Positions 45,912 through 54,922 of a stretch of 64,000 nt of DNA are shown here, one piece after another. Location: contig NZ_CP133480.1 of assembly GCF_031195445.1 (NCBI RefSeq), forward strand, positions 3,588,501-3,652,500, written 5' to 3'. The translations under genes and the position numbers were made by a program. The notes beneath the pieces are model-generated. The model ran no database searches. It saw only the letters and a list, made by a program, of their open reading frames with translations, and was not told where the DNA came from. Every line of letters starts with the position of its first letter. Positions within the stretch are counted from its first letter, which is position 1. The DNA is from Acuticoccus sp. MNP-M23. GTDB lineage: Bacteria > Pseudomonadota > Alphaproteobacteria > Rhizobiales > Amorphaceae.

Positions 45912-46310
45912 TTGGCCAGAGAACTCGTCACGATCTTGGCTGTGGCAGTGATGCTCTCGGGCTGCGGCGGCCTGAGCCTTTTTGGCGGGAACAGCGGACC
46001 CCAGGTCGCCACCAACGGGCCGATGCTGCCCCGGCCATTGCCTGTGGGGCTTTTCTCTGTCCTCAACGACGATGCGCAGGTGGCAGCTTTCAGTGCACAG
46101 ACGACTGCGCTTGGTGCCGAACGCGGCGGCGTTGCCGTGCCCTGGGAGGGTGGCCGAGCCAAGGGCGCCGTGACGCCGGGCCCCATCCATTCGGTCAACA
46201 GCCGCACGTGCCGTGACATTGTGCATGTTGCAGAGGTGGATCGCGAACGCCTGCGCGGGCGGGCCACGCTGTGTCGCAGCAGCGACGGCACGTGGGAGCC
46301 CCTCAGTTGA
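45912..46310 (+). CDS. Outer-membrane lipoprotein, surface-antigen-like
   Basis: A 132-residue lipoprotein starting at TTG 45912 (GGGAG at 45901-45905), with a hydrophobic segment ending in the lipobox LSGC (lipidated Cys18). The C-terminal half has two more cysteines (RTCRDI and ATLCRSSDGTW), a pattern like the 17-kDa surface antigen/COG4520 group. Function unknown. Confidence 0.78.
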   Translation: MARELVTILAVAVMLSGCGGLSLFGGNSGPQVATNGPMLPRPLPVGLFSVLNDDAQVAAFSAQTTALGAERGGVAVPWEGGRAKGAVTPGPIHSVNSRTCRDIVHVAEVDRERLRGRATLCRSSDGTWEPLS

Positions 46311-46387
46311 CGGGCGCGATCGCCGCCGCTTGCGATTGACGACAGAGGCAAAGGCGCCTTAGGCACACCGGTCCAAGGGTGTGCATG

Positions 46388-49180
46388 ATGTTTGACAAGA
46401 CTTACGACGCTTCTGACATTGAGCCGCGGATCCGCGACGTCTGGGAAGGTGCTGACGCCTTCAAGGCGGGTGCCGGCGCCGCGCGAGATGCCGAGACCTA
46501 TTGTATTGTGATCCCGCCGCCCAACGTGACGGGCTCGCTTCACATCGGGCATGCGCTCAACAACACCCTCCAGGACATTCTGATCCGCTATCACCGGATG
46601 AAAGGGCTCGACGTGCTCTGGCAGCCGGGCACCGACCATGCGGGTATTGCAACGCAAATGGTGGTGGAACGCCAGCTTGCAGCCGCCGGTGAACCCAGCC
46701 GGCGGGAGATGGGGCGTGAGGCGTTCCTGGAGCGTGTCTGGCAGTGGAAGGCCGAATCCGGCGGGGCGATCAAGACACAGCTCGATCGGCTGGGGGCCTC
46801 GTGCGACTGGTCGCGCGAGCGGTTCACCATGGACGAAGGCCTGTCCGAAGCGGTGCTCGCCGTCTTCGTGCGGCTGCACAAGCAGGGGCTGATCTACCGC
46901 GACAAGCGGCTGGTGAACTGGGACCCGGGCCTGCGCACCGCAATTTCCGACCTCGAGGTCGAATCGCGCGAGATCAAGGGCGAGCTGGTCCACTTCCGGT
47001 ATCCGCTGGCTGACGCCACATTCGACCCAGAAGACCCCTCCACCTTCATCGTCGTCGCGACCACGCGGCCCGAGACGATGCTGGGTGACACCGCCGTTGC
47101 AGTCCATCCGGACGACGAGCGCTATCGCGCGCTGGTCGGCAAGGACGTGATCCTGCCGTTGGTGGGGCGCCGCATTCCCATTGTTGCCGATTACTATTCC
47201 GATCCGGAGAAGGGATCGGGCGCGGTGAAGATCACGCCTGCGCACGATTTCAATGACTTTGAGGTCGGCAAGCGCCACAAGCTCTCGCTCATCAACATTC
47301 TGGACGCCGACGCTGCCATCCGGATCGACGGAAACGCCGAGTTTCTGGAGGGGCTCGATGCGACGACCCTTGCCGCGCTGATCGAAGCCTTGGAAGGCAC
47401 GGACCGCTATGCCGCCCGCAAATGGGTCAAGGCGGCGATGGAGGAGGGCGGCTACCTCCAGATGGTGGAAGCAAACGTCCATCAGGTGCCTTACGGGGAT
47501 CGCAGCGGCGTGGCCGTCGAGCCGTTCCTGACCGACCAGTGGTATGTGAACGCCAAGCGTCTGGCGGAGCCTGCCCTTGCCGCCGTCCGCGACGGGCGGA
47601 CCAAGTTCGTCCCCGAAAACTGGACCAAGACCTATTATGACTGGATGGAGAACATTCAGCCGTGGTGCGTGTCACGTCAGTTGTGGTGGGGCCACCAGAT
47701 CCCCGCTTGGTACGGCCCCGACGGCAAGATCTTCGTGGAGCGCTCCGAGGCGGAGGTGCGCTCGAGCGCGGAAGTGCACTATGGCGGCGACATCGTGTTT
47801 GCCGAGCGCGACGAAGCACTGGCAGCCTGGGAGCGAGGCGACGACGGCGCGACGGTGATTTACCGTGACGAGGATGTGCTCGACACATGGTTCTCGTCCG
47901 CGCTGTGGCCGTTCTCGACGCTCGGCTGGCCCGATCGCACGCCCGAACTGCGCAAATATTATCCCACCAGCGTCCTCTCCACGGGCTTTGACATCATCTT
48001 CTTCTGGGTCGCCCGGATGATGATGATGGGCATGCACTTCCTCAACCAGGTCCCGTTCGACACGGTCTACATCCACGCCCTCGTCCGTGACGAGAAGGGC
48101 GCAAAGATGTCGAAGTCGAAGGGCAACGTGATCGACCCGCTCGAACTTGCCGACGAGTTCGGTGCCGACGCGCTGCGCTTTACGCTCGCCGCAATGGCAG
48201 CGCAGGGCCGCGACGTGAAAATTGCGAAGGCGCGCGTTCAGGGCTACCGCAACTTTGCCACCAAGCTCTGGAACGCGACCCGTTTTGCGCAGATGAACGA
48301 GTGCAAGCTCGTCGAAGGCTTTGAGCCAGACAAGGCTGAAACGACGCTGGTGCGCTGGATCCTGACAGAGGCCAGCCGGACGGAAACTGAGGTGCGCGGC
48401 GCCATCGAGGCCTATCGCTTCAACGATGCGGCGGCGTCCGTCTACCGGTTCACCTGGAACACCTTCTGCGATTGGTATCTGGAGCTGGTGAAGCCGGTCC
48501 TGACAGGGCCGGACGGGCCAGCCAAGACCGAGACGCGCCAGGCCACTGCTGCGGTAATCGATCAGATCCTCAAGCTGCTCCACCCGTTCATGCCGTTCCT
48601 CACCGAGGAGCTCTGGGCGTTGACCGCCGAGAATGCCGGCCTCAAGCGCGACCGGCTTCTGGCCCATGCCCCGTGGCCCATCGCAAGCTTCGAGGACGAG
48701 GGCGCGGCAGGGGAGGTCAACTTCGTGGTCGACCTCATTGCGACTGTTCGTTCCGTGCGGGCGGAGAGCAACGTGCCCGCGGCCCTTGAGGCACCGATTG
48801 TGGTGGTTGGCGGCACGGCCAGTCACGATGCGTGGCTGGGCCGGCATGAAGAGGCGATCAAGCGGCTGGCGCGTGCGTCTGCCGTGGAGACCGCAGGGTT
48901 CGCACCGCCCAATGCGGCGCAGGCAGTGGTTGGCGACGTGGTTGCCTGTATCCCGCTGGAAGGGATTGTCGATCTGGCCGCAGAGCGTGCGCGTCTTGCC
49001 AAGGAAGCGGCGCGCCTCGAGAAAGAGCTAGGCAAGATTGACGGGCGTCTGTCCAACCCGCGCTTCATGGAGAAGGCCGACGCCGACACCATCGCGGAGC
49101 AGCGCGGAAAACGTGACGATACGGCCGCCCGCCTCGAAAAGATCCATGCCGCCATCGATCGGTTGGACCCCGCCCAATAA
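46388..49180 (+). CDS. valS: Valyl-tRNA synthetase
   Basis: A 930-residue class I aminoacyl-tRNA synthetase. The HIGH-type motif is GSLHIGHALN near residue 44, the editing-domain motif VATTRPETMLGDTAVAVHP is present, the KMSKSKGN loop is intact, and the C-terminal coiled-coil typical of ValS runs from about residue 858. MFDKTYD at 46388 matches the usual family start; ATG 46385 or GTG 46379 are possible. Confidence 0.97.
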   Translation: MFDKTYDASDIEPRIRDVWEGADAFKAGAGAARDAETYCIVIPPPNVTGSLHIGHALNNTLQDILIRYHRMKGLDVLWQPGTDHAGIATQMVVERQLAAAGEPSRREMGREAFLERVWQWKAESGGAIKTQLDRLGASCDWSRERFTMDEGLSEAVLAVFVRLHKQGLIYRDKRLVNWDPGLRTAISDLEVESREIKGELVHFRYPLADATFDPEDPSTFIVVATTRPETMLGDTAVAVHPDDERYRALVGKDVILPLVGRRIPIVADYYSDPEKGSGAVKITPAHDFNDFEVGKRHKLSLINILDADAAIRIDGNAEFLEGLDATTLAALIEALEGTDRYAARKWVKAAMEEGGYLQMVEANVHQVPYGDRSGVAVEPFLTDQWYVNAKRLAEPALAAVRDGRTKFVPENWTKTYYDWMENIQPWCVSRQLWWGHQIPAWYGPDGKIFVERSEAEVRSSAEVHYGGDIVFAERDEALAAWERGDDGATVIYRDEDVLDTWFSSALWPFSTLGWPDRTPELRKYYPTSVLSTGFDIIFFWVARMMMMGMHFLNQVPFDTVYIHALVRDEKGAKMSKSKGNVIDPLELADEFGADALRFTLAAMAAQGRDVKIAKARVQGYRNFATKLWNATRFAQMNECKLVEGFEPDKAETTLVRWILTEASRTETEVRGAIEAYRFNDAAASVYRFTWNTFCDWYLELVKPVLTGPDGPAKTETRQATAAVIDQILKLLHPFMPFLTEELWALTAENAGLKRDRLLAHAPWPIASFEDEGAAGEVNFVVDLIATVRSVRAESNVPAALEAPIVVVGGTASHDAWLGRHEEAIKRLARASAVETAGFAPPNAAQAVVGDVVACIPLEGIVDLAAERARLAKEAARLEKELGKIDGRLSNPRFMEKADADTIAEQRGKRDDTAARLEKIHAAIDRLDPAQ

Positions 49181-49237
49181 GTTCGTTAATGAAGCCGGCA
49201 GGGTTCGAGTGCCGGGCCGGTGACAGTTGGAGTTTCG

Positions 49238-49993
49238 ATGCAAGTCGCGACCGAGCAGAAGTGGTCGACCGCCACTTATTCGAAAAATGCACGTTTCGTC
49301 AGTGATCTGGGCGCAAACGTGCTTGAGCTTCTGGCACCGCAGCCGGGTGAGCGGATCTTGGACCTTGGCTGTGGCGATGGCGTTCTGACAAGGCAGATCG
49401 CCGATGCGGGCGCATCGGTTCTGGGCATCGACCCCGCCGAAGACTTTGTCGCGAACACGCGGGCCCTCGGCGTCGATGCCGAGGTGATGCGCGGCGAAGC
49501 GCTGACGTTTGACCGCGAATTCGATGCCGTGTTCTCCAATGCGGCGCTGCACTGGATCACCGATGCTGACGCGGTGATTGCTGGCGTTCACCGCGCGCTG
49601 AAACCCGGCGGACGCTTTGTGGCGGAATTTGGCGGGCACGGGAACGTGGCCGCAATCGTGACGGCGCTCCGGGCGCTTGCGGACCGCTACGGCATCGACG
49701 ACAAGCTCGCCGACCCGTGGTTCTTTCCGACGCCGGATCAATATTCCGAAATGCTCGAAGAGGGTGGCTTTGTGGTCGAACGCGCAGCGCTCCTTCCGCG
49801 CCCAACGCCGCTGCCAAGCGGTCTTACCGGCTGGATCGAGACGTTCCGCGCGCCGTTCTTCCGAGCCGCTGGCTCACGGGCGGAGCGGGTATTGCACGAG
49901 CTGGAAGCGCTGCTGTCGCCGTCGCTGCGGGACCACAAGGGCGAGTGGACCGCAGATTACGTGCGGCTTCGCTTCATCGCGCACAAGAAATGA
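49238..49993 (+). CDS. Class I SAM-dependent methyltransferase
   Basis: A 251-residue methyltransferase with motif I ILDLGCGDGVLTRQIA, the acidic residue in VLGIDPAED, and motif IV/V FDAVFSNAALHWI with LKPGGRFVAEFGG. It resembles BioC/trans-aconitate methyltransferase-like proteins, but the substrate is not evident. The ATG at 49238 has TGGAG five bases upstream. It overlaps the DUF2155 gene. Confidence 0.88.
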   Translation: MQVATEQKWSTATYSKNARFVSDLGANVLELLAPQPGERILDLGCGDGVLTRQIADAGASVLGIDPAEDFVANTRALGVDAEVMRGEALTFDREFDAVFSNAALHWITDADAVIAGVHRALKPGGRFVAEFGGHGNVAAIVTALRALADRYGIDDKLADPWFFPTPDQYSEMLEEGGFVVERAALLPRPTPLPSGLTGWIETFRAPFFRAAGSRAERVLHELEALLSPSLRDHKGEWTADYVRLRFIAHKK

Positions 49994-50517
49994 TGGCGCG
50001 CACAGGCCTCATCCTCGCGCTGGCGTTCGCTGCGACGGCCGCCGCCGCCGAGCCGATCGAGAACCCGGTCGCCACATTTTCCGGGCTCGACAAGGTGACC
50101 GGGCGGATCATCTCGTTCGATGTCTATGTCAACGAGACGGTGCAGTTCGGGGCGTTGCGCGTGACGCCGCGCACCTGTCAGACCCAGCCGCCCACCGAAG
50201 AGCCGAACACTATGGTGTTCGCGGAAGTGGACGAGATCACGCTGGACTCGAAGATCCGCCGGATCTTCACCGGCTGGATGTTTGCCGCAAGTCCTGGCCT
50301 GAACGCCGTCGAGCACCCGGTTTACGATGTCTGGCTGAAGAATTGCTCGGTGACGTCCGACGTTGCGCCGCCGGCCGGGTTCGACGAAGCCGAGTATGCG
50401 CAGGACGAAATGGGCGTGATCCAACGGCCGGCAGGCTGGTTTCCGCTTCCGCCGCGCCGTCCCTTCCGCCAAACAGCGGCGGATGAACCCATCGACCTCA
50501 ACCTGATCGAAGACTGA
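49990..50517 (+). CDS. DUF2155 family periplasmic protein
   Basis: A 175-residue exported protein: signal peptide LILALAFAATAAAAEP (cleavage about residue 20), then the DUF2155 core (ATFSGLDKVTGRIISFDV, VTPRTCQTQPPTEEPNT, FTGWMFAASPGLNAVEHPVYDVW). Two conserved cysteines could form a disulfide. Two consecutive ATGs (49990 and 49993) overlap the previous stop. The family is conserved in alphaproteobacteria and has no fixed function. Confidence 0.9.
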   Translation: MMARTGLILALAFAATAAAAEPIENPVATFSGLDKVTGRIISFDVYVNETVQFGALRVTPRTCQTQPPTEEPNTMVFAEVDEITLDSKIRRIFTGWMFAASPGLNAVEHPVYDVWLKNCSVTSDVAPPAGFDEAEYAQDEMGVIQRPAGWFPLPPRRPFRQTAADEPIDLNLIED

Positions 50518-50532
50518 GGCCGGGCAAAAACA

Positions 50533-50564
50533 AAGCCCCCGCTGGACGTATCCGGCGGAGGCTT
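50533..50564. terminator. Hairpin between DUF2155 gene and tRNA-Gly
   Basis: AAGCCCCCGC (50533-50542) pairs with GCGGAGGCTT (50555-50564) with a single mismatch. An A-rich run precedes it, so the T-run is on the minus strand, and the structure would stop leftward transcription best, but it may work both ways. Confidence 0.6.
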
Positions 50565-50581
50565 GTATCTGGTCATGAGGC

Positions 50582-50655
50582 GCGGGTGTAGCTCAATGGT
50601 AGAGCAGCAGCCTTCCAAGCTGACGACGAGGGTTCGATTCCCTTCACCCGCTCCA
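50582..50655 (+). tRNA. tRNA-Gly (anticodon TCC)
   Basis: Acceptor GCGGGTG pairs with CACCCGC, followed by T and an encoded CCA (50653-50655). The D arm has GCTCAATGGTAGAGC, the anticodon loop is CTTCCAA (anticodon TCC), and the T arm has GGTTCGATTCC. Length 74 nt. Confidence 0.96.
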
Positions 50656-50683
50656 GCTTTTCCCGAAAAAACAGGTGTGCCGG

Positions 50684-50941
50684 TTACCGGCCGCGGACGG
50701 CCCGCGTGATCCCGATCAGCGCGCATGCACCGATCACGCCTGCGATGAGGAAGGCAATCCAGCCATAGCCGATCTGAATATCGAGCAGCGCAAGGACGAA
50801 GTTCAGGGCCGCAGCGCCGATGATGCCGAGGATGATGTTGGCGAAGAGGCCCATGTCGGACTTCATCAGTTTTTCGGCAATCCAGCCTGCCAGTGCGCCC
50901 ACGATGATGGCTGTCAGCCAACCCACGCCATTCAAGTCCAT
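50684..50941 (-). CDS. GlsB/YeaQ/YmgE family small membrane protein
   Basis: An 85-residue protein with three hydrophobic segments and the family pattern of glycine-rich helices (IIVGALAGWIAEKLMK, IILGIIGAAALNFVLALL, LIAGVIGACALIGI). It starts at the ATG at 50941. The family is stress-associated (transglycosylase-associated) in many bacteria; the molecular role is unknown. Confidence 0.9.
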   Translation of the reverse strand: MDLNGVGWLTAIIVGALAGWIAEKLMKSDMGLFANIILGIIGAAALNFVLALLDIQIGYGWIAFLIAGVIGACALIGITRAVRGR

Positions 50942-51062
50942 TCCGTCACTCCGTCGCTTTGATGTTTTCTCCGGCGCCTGCGCACGCAGATGGCCGATGA
51001 TCGTCAAACGCAGACCGGCGGAAAGATGTTTCATATTTTTGAAAAACAGTTTCGTGGGCCGT

Positions 51063-51968
51063 TCAGGCGGGGGAGGTGACCCCGACACCAGCCCGCGCAA
51101 CGGCGTACTCCAGCCGCTCGCTCTCCGGTTCCTGCACGCTGCACCCGAGACCGATGACGCCGCTGCCGGACAGCGGCAGGCTGGTCCGCCGCACGCGCAC
51201 CTCGACGTTGCCATCAGCCGAAACAAAGCTGCCATAGGACGACCGGTCCGTCAGCATGGCCACCCCGTCGCGCACGTGGATAAGGGCATGGCGGCGCGAG
51301 ACCCACTGGCATGCAACGACGATGTCGACCTCGTCCGACCGGCCGACGGACAGACTTTCCGCTTCCCCCACCTCCCAGGTGGTGCCGCCATAGGTGAGGC
51401 TGAGCCTCACGGCCATTTTCGGCTTTGGCGACAGGAGATGGCCAGGCAACTGGGTCATCCACTGCGAGCCGAGCGAATCGTAGGCATAGACCTCGATCGG
51501 CTCGGCCTTCCCCTTGAAATGAAATGAGCGAAGCGGCCGGAAGCTGGTGCGCCACTTATCCGTCAGGCGCTCCACCACCGATGTCGACGCGAGCGCCTCG
51601 TTGGTGTTGGCGATGGCGGCAAGCCTGTAGGTGACGTTGATGCAGTCACCGAAGATCGATTCGCGTGCCGTGATGGCCTCGCCGGCATGAAGCGCGACAT
51701 GCAATGCGACGCTGCTGGTGGACGCTGCTTCCAGCATGGCGGCTGCTGCTGCCGCGCCATGGTCCGCCTCGTCGAACACGCAAAGCACGTCGTCGCCGCG
51801 GGACTGGACGAACCGGCCGCCGGCGCCTTCCGCAGCGGCGCGAAGGCGGTCGAGCATGGCTGCGATGGTGGCGAACGCTTCGGTGTTGCCCAGCCGTTCG
51901 TAGAGTTCGACGCTCGCCGTAACATCAGCGACAAGGACGATGACCTCGTTAACGGTCTGGTCAGACAC
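51063..51968 (-). CDS. Class III nucleotidyl cyclase domain fused to an FHA domain (non-canonical)
   Basis: A 301-residue soluble protein. Residues ~8-165 form a class III cyclase homology domain with both metal aspartates (Asp15, Asp59) and the transition-state pair Asn111/Arg115. The substrate-specifying Lys is Gln55 and the usual Asp is Ser104. Residues ~215-280 form an FHA phosphothreonine-binding domain (VGRSDEVDI, SRRHALI, SYGSFV). GTG at 51968 follows GGAGG. Whether it makes cAMP, cGMP or nothing is open. Confidence 0.85.
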   Translation of the reverse strand: MSDQTVNEVIVLVADVTASVELYERLGNTEAFATIAAMLDRLRAAAEGAGGRFVQSRGDDVLCVFDEADHGAAAAAAMLEAASTSSVALHVALHAGEAITARESIFGDCINVTYRLAAIANTNEALASTSVVERLTDKWRTSFRPLRSFHFKGKAEPIEVYAYDSLGSQWMTQLPGHLLSPKPKMAVRLSLTYGGTTWEVGEAESLSVGRSDEVDIVVACQWVSRRHALIHVRDGVAMLTDRSSYGSFVSADGNVEVRVRRTSLPLSGSGVIGLGCSVQEPESERLEYAVARAGVGVTSPA

Positions 51969-52173
51969 GCGCGGCCTCCGAGCAACAAATGGCAGGGTTT
52001 ATCCCGTATAACGGGTCCGGCGCCGTCGAGGAAGCATCACTGATTGAATTAATTGCTCTAAATGCAATCATTTCGTTCAGGAATTGAACGGAATGGCCTG
52101 TGCAAAGGCGATTCCGGAAGTTGCCGGAAAGGGTTGCAGCCCGGCGCGGCAGGCTCTATTGCAACGGGGCCGT

Positions 52174-52249
<76 letters not shown>

Positions 52250-52473
52250 CAGCCCCCAGCACTCCCGAAACAATGTTGCCGGTGCCGGGTGTTGATGGTT
52301 CCACGGCTATCCAAAATTTTTGCTTGCAGAAACCGGTCGCGATTGTTAGCTACCGATCTTGACATCGGCGCAACAGGGTCAGTGCGCCCGAGATCGTTCA
52401 AGTCAGATGAAGCATTTTGCCTTGCGATGGTTTTATCGCAGGGCTTCGCTTGTCTGAAGGGTATGGGGTCCCA

Positions 52474-52659
52474 GTGACGACAAATCCGTTTCAGTTCATC
52501 CAGGAAGTCCGTCAGGAGACCCGCAAGGTTGTCTGGCCGACCCGGCGGGAAACGATCATCACGACCATCATGGTCTTCATGATGTGTGCGTTTGCCGCGA
52601 TCTTCTTCTTCCTGGTGGATCGACTTTTGGGTCTCGGAGTCGGTCTGATCCTGGGCTAA
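52474..52659 (+). CDS. secE: Preprotein translocase subunit SecE
   Basis: A 61-residue single-span SecE. The amphipathic helix and cytoplasmic motif FQFIQEVRQETRKVVWPTRRE precede a membrane segment (TIMVFMMCAFAAIFFFLVD). The GTG at 52474 gives the normal family length; longer readings from upstream are not needed. It starts the secE-nusG-ribosomal protein-RNA polymerase operon. Confidence 0.93.
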   Translation: MTTNPFQFIQEVRQETRKVVWPTRRETIITTIMVFMMCAFAAIFFFLVDRLLGLGVGLILG

Positions 52660-52716
52660 GCGCGGCTTTCTCTGGCTGCCGCTCCACGGATCATCGCAGG
52701 GACCATCGAGGCAAGA

Positions 52717-53253
52717 ATGAACAAGCGCTGGTACATCGTCCACGCCTACACGAACTTCGAGAACAAGGTGCGTGACGCGATCGTCGCCGAGGCGGAGATG
52801 CGCAACCTCACCGACATGTTCGACGACGTGTTGGTGCCGAAGGAAAAGATGTCGGAGGTCCGTCGCGGTCGCCGCATCGATACCGAGCGCAACGTCTATC
52901 CGGGTTACGTCCTGGTGAAATGCGCGCTGACCGACGAGGTGTTCCACCTCATCAAGAATACGCCGAAGGTGACCGGCTTTCTGGGGGCAACGCAGCGCCC
53001 GCAGCCGATCCCCGACCGTGAGGCCGAGCGCATCCTGACCCAGGTCACCGAGGGTGTGGAGCGTCCGCGCCCAACGGTCACGTTCGAGGTTGGCGAGCAG
53101 GTCCGCGTCTCCGACGGCCCGTTCGCGAGCTTCAACGGCCTGGTCGAAGAGGTCGACGACGAGCGCGCCCGCGTGAAGGTGGCGGTGTCGATCTTCGGCC
53201 GGCCCACCAACGTGGAGCTGGAATACGCGCAGGTTGAGAAGGTCGGCGCCTGA
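52717..53253 (+). CDS. nusG: Transcription termination/antitermination factor NusG
   Basis: A 178-residue NusG. The NGN domain starts WYIVHAYTNFENKV and contains RNVYPGYVLVK; the KOW domain follows with VGEQVRVSDGPFASFNGLVEEV. It binds RNA polymerase and links it to Rho or the ribosome. It lies 57 bp after secE. Confidence 0.97.
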   Translation: MNKRWYIVHAYTNFENKVRDAIVAEAEMRNLTDMFDDVLVPKEKMSEVRRGRRIDTERNVYPGYVLVKCALTDEVFHLIKNTPKVTGFLGATQRPQPIPDREAERILTQVTEGVERPRPTVTFEVGEQVRVSDGPFASFNGLVEEVDDERARVKVAVSIFGRPTNVELEYAQVEKVGA

Positions 53254-53415
53254 GGCGGCACGATCGACCTGACGGATGAGAGATTGCCGTGCGCCGGAAC
53301 TCCGGGGCGCGGCGGTGGTGCGGGAGGCGAGGGGGCGGCCAACCCCTGAACCGAAACCGCAAACGGGCATTCGGCCCGAACTTTGGCCAGGGCTTCGTGC
53401 CCGGAAAGGATCTAC

Positions 53416-53844
53416 GTGGCAAAGAAGGTTGCAGGCTTTATCAAGCTGCAAGTGCCTGCTGGTGTGGCGACTCCGTCGCCCCCCATCGGGCCGGCGCTGG
53501 GTCAGCGCGGGCTGAACATCATCATGTTCACCAAGGAATTCAATTCCAAGACCCAGGATCTGGAAAAGGGCGCTCCGTGCCCGACGGTGATCACCTATTA
53601 CACCGACAAGTCCTTCACCTTCGAGATCAAGACTCCGCCGGTGACCTTCTTCCTGAAGAAGGCGACGGGCCTGAAGTCCGGCTCCAAGACCCCCGGCAAG
53701 GAATCCGCCGGCACGGTCGGCCGCGACAAGGTGCGCGAGATTGCCGAAGCCAAGATGAAGGATCTCAACGCCGACAGCGTCGAGCAGGCCATGAAGATGG
53801 TCGAAGGCTCCGCGCGGTCCATGGGCCTGGAGGTTGTTGACTGA
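53416..53844 (+). CDS. rplK: 50S ribosomal protein L11
   Basis: A 142-residue L11 with the proline-rich [19 protein letters not shown] block and the C-terminal rRNA-binding domain ([30 protein letters not shown]). The GTG at 53416 has GGAAAGGA six bases upstream; an in-frame upstream extension to 53383 is not family-like. The stop overlaps the rplA start. Confidence 0.97.
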   Translation: MAKKVAGFIKLQVPAGVATPSPPIGPALGQRGLNIIMFTKEFNSKTQDLEKGAPCPTVITYYTDKSFTFEIKTPPVTFFLKKATGLKSGSKTPGKESAGTVGRDKVREIAEAKMKDLNADSVEQAMKMVEGSARSMGLEVVD

Positions 53845-54539
53845 TGTCCGAAGCAAAACGCCTGAAGGCCGCCCGCGAGGGTCTGGACCGCAACAAGAAC
53901 TACACCCTCGATGACGCCGTGAAGTTCATCAAGGAGCGTTCCAAGGTGAAGTTCGACGAGACCGTCGAGATCGCCTTCAACCTCGGCGTCGATCCGCGCC
54001 ACGCTGACCAGATGGTCCGCGGCGTCTGTATCCTGCCGAACGGCACGGGCAAGGACGTCAAGGTTGCCGTGTTCGCCCGTGGCGACAAGGCCGACGAAGC
54101 CCGCGAGGCCGGTGCCGACATCGTCGGTGCCGAGGAGCTGGTGGCTGAAGTCCAGTCCGGCAAGATCGATTTCGAGCGGTGCATCGCAACGCCCGACATG
54201 ATGCCGCTGGTGGGTCGCCTCGGTAAGGTGCTCGGCCCGCGCGGCCTGATGCCGAACCCCAAGGTCGGCACGGTGACGCCGGATGTCGCCAAGGCCGTCA
54301 AGGACGCCAAGGGCGGCGCTGTCGAGTTCCGCGTCGAGAAGGGCGGCATCGTGCATGCCCCGGTCGGCAAGGTCTCGTTCGACGAGGACAAGCTGGTCGA
54401 GAACGTGCGGGCCATGTGGGATGCCGTGAACCGTGCAAAGCCTGCCGGTTCCAAGGGCACCTACATGAAGAAGGCCGCCATGAGCTCGACCATGGGTCCG
54501 GGCCTCAAGGTCGATCTCTCCACGGTGCCGGCGGCCTAA
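53844..54539 (+). CDS. rplA: 50S ribosomal protein L1
   Basis: A 231-residue L1 ([24 protein letters not shown] start, and [10 protein letters not shown] rRNA-binding loop). It forms the L1 stalk and in many bacteria represses its own L11-L1 operon. It is coupled to rplK by a TGATG-type overlap. Confidence 0.98.
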   Translation: MSEAKRLKAAREGLDRNKNYTLDDAVKFIKERSKVKFDETVEIAFNLGVDPRHADQMVRGVCILPNGTGKDVKVAVFARGDKADEAREAGADIVGAEELVAEVQSGKIDFERCIATPDMMPLVGRLGKVLGPRGLMPNPKVGTVTPDVAKAVKDAKGGAVEFRVEKGGIVHAPVGKVSFDEDKLVENVRAMWDAVNRAKPAGSKGTYMKKAAMSSTMGPGLKVDLSTVPAA

Positions 54540-54544
54540 GGGTC

Positions 54545-54640
54545 GTGGGGGCCTCGCGCTGGCAACGGATGCTGCTTGCTGCGGCTGTCGCCGTGGTCAC
54601 CATCCTGGTGATCAAGGGCGTCGAAGGCGCATTCGGCTAG
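54545..54640 (+). CDS. Possible 31-residue membrane micro-protein between rplA and rplJ
   Basis: A GTG at 54545, five bases after the rplA stop and just behind TAAGGG, opens a 31-residue frame. The sequence is a basic start (GASRWQRM), a 15-residue hydrophobic stretch (LLAAAVAVVTILVI) and a short tail. The composition is that of a single-pass membrane micro-protein, but the ribosome-binding site sits very close and no homologue is recognised. Confidence 0.35.
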   Translation: MGASRWQRMLLAAAVAVVTILVIKGVEGAFG

Positions 54641-54922
54641 CGCGCCAGAATTTTCGCGGTGCTTCGGTGCCGCGAACAGAGCTTCGTCCGGTCCTTTGGG
54701 CCGGGCGCGGGTCGCTCCCTAAGGCTTCGGCCAGCGGGGGCAGCCTGTCCGAGACTGCAGGTGTGCCGCGACGGTGGCACTTAATCGCCCTGCATAGACG
54801 GGGGTCGGAACGGAGACGTTCTCGCCCACGGGACGGGTGTTTTGAACCGTCCGCCGGTGAAGGAGCCGGGGGGCATAGTGAGCCGGATGGGGGATGACCC
54901 CATCCTTGTCTTGGAGAGAACG
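54641..54922 (+). promoter_or_regulatory. Leader region of the rplJL(-rpoB) unit with stem-loop at 54885-54905
   Basis: A 282-bp stretch without a confident gene, in the place of the L10 leader, where L10(L12)4 binds its mRNA in other bacteria. A perfect 8-bp stem, GGATGGGG (54885-54892) and CCCCATCC (54898-54905) with a 5-base loop, ends seven bases before the rplJ Shine-Dalgarno. It could hide or expose the start site. The rest contains GC-rich helices that cannot be resolved by eye. Confidence 0.5.
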
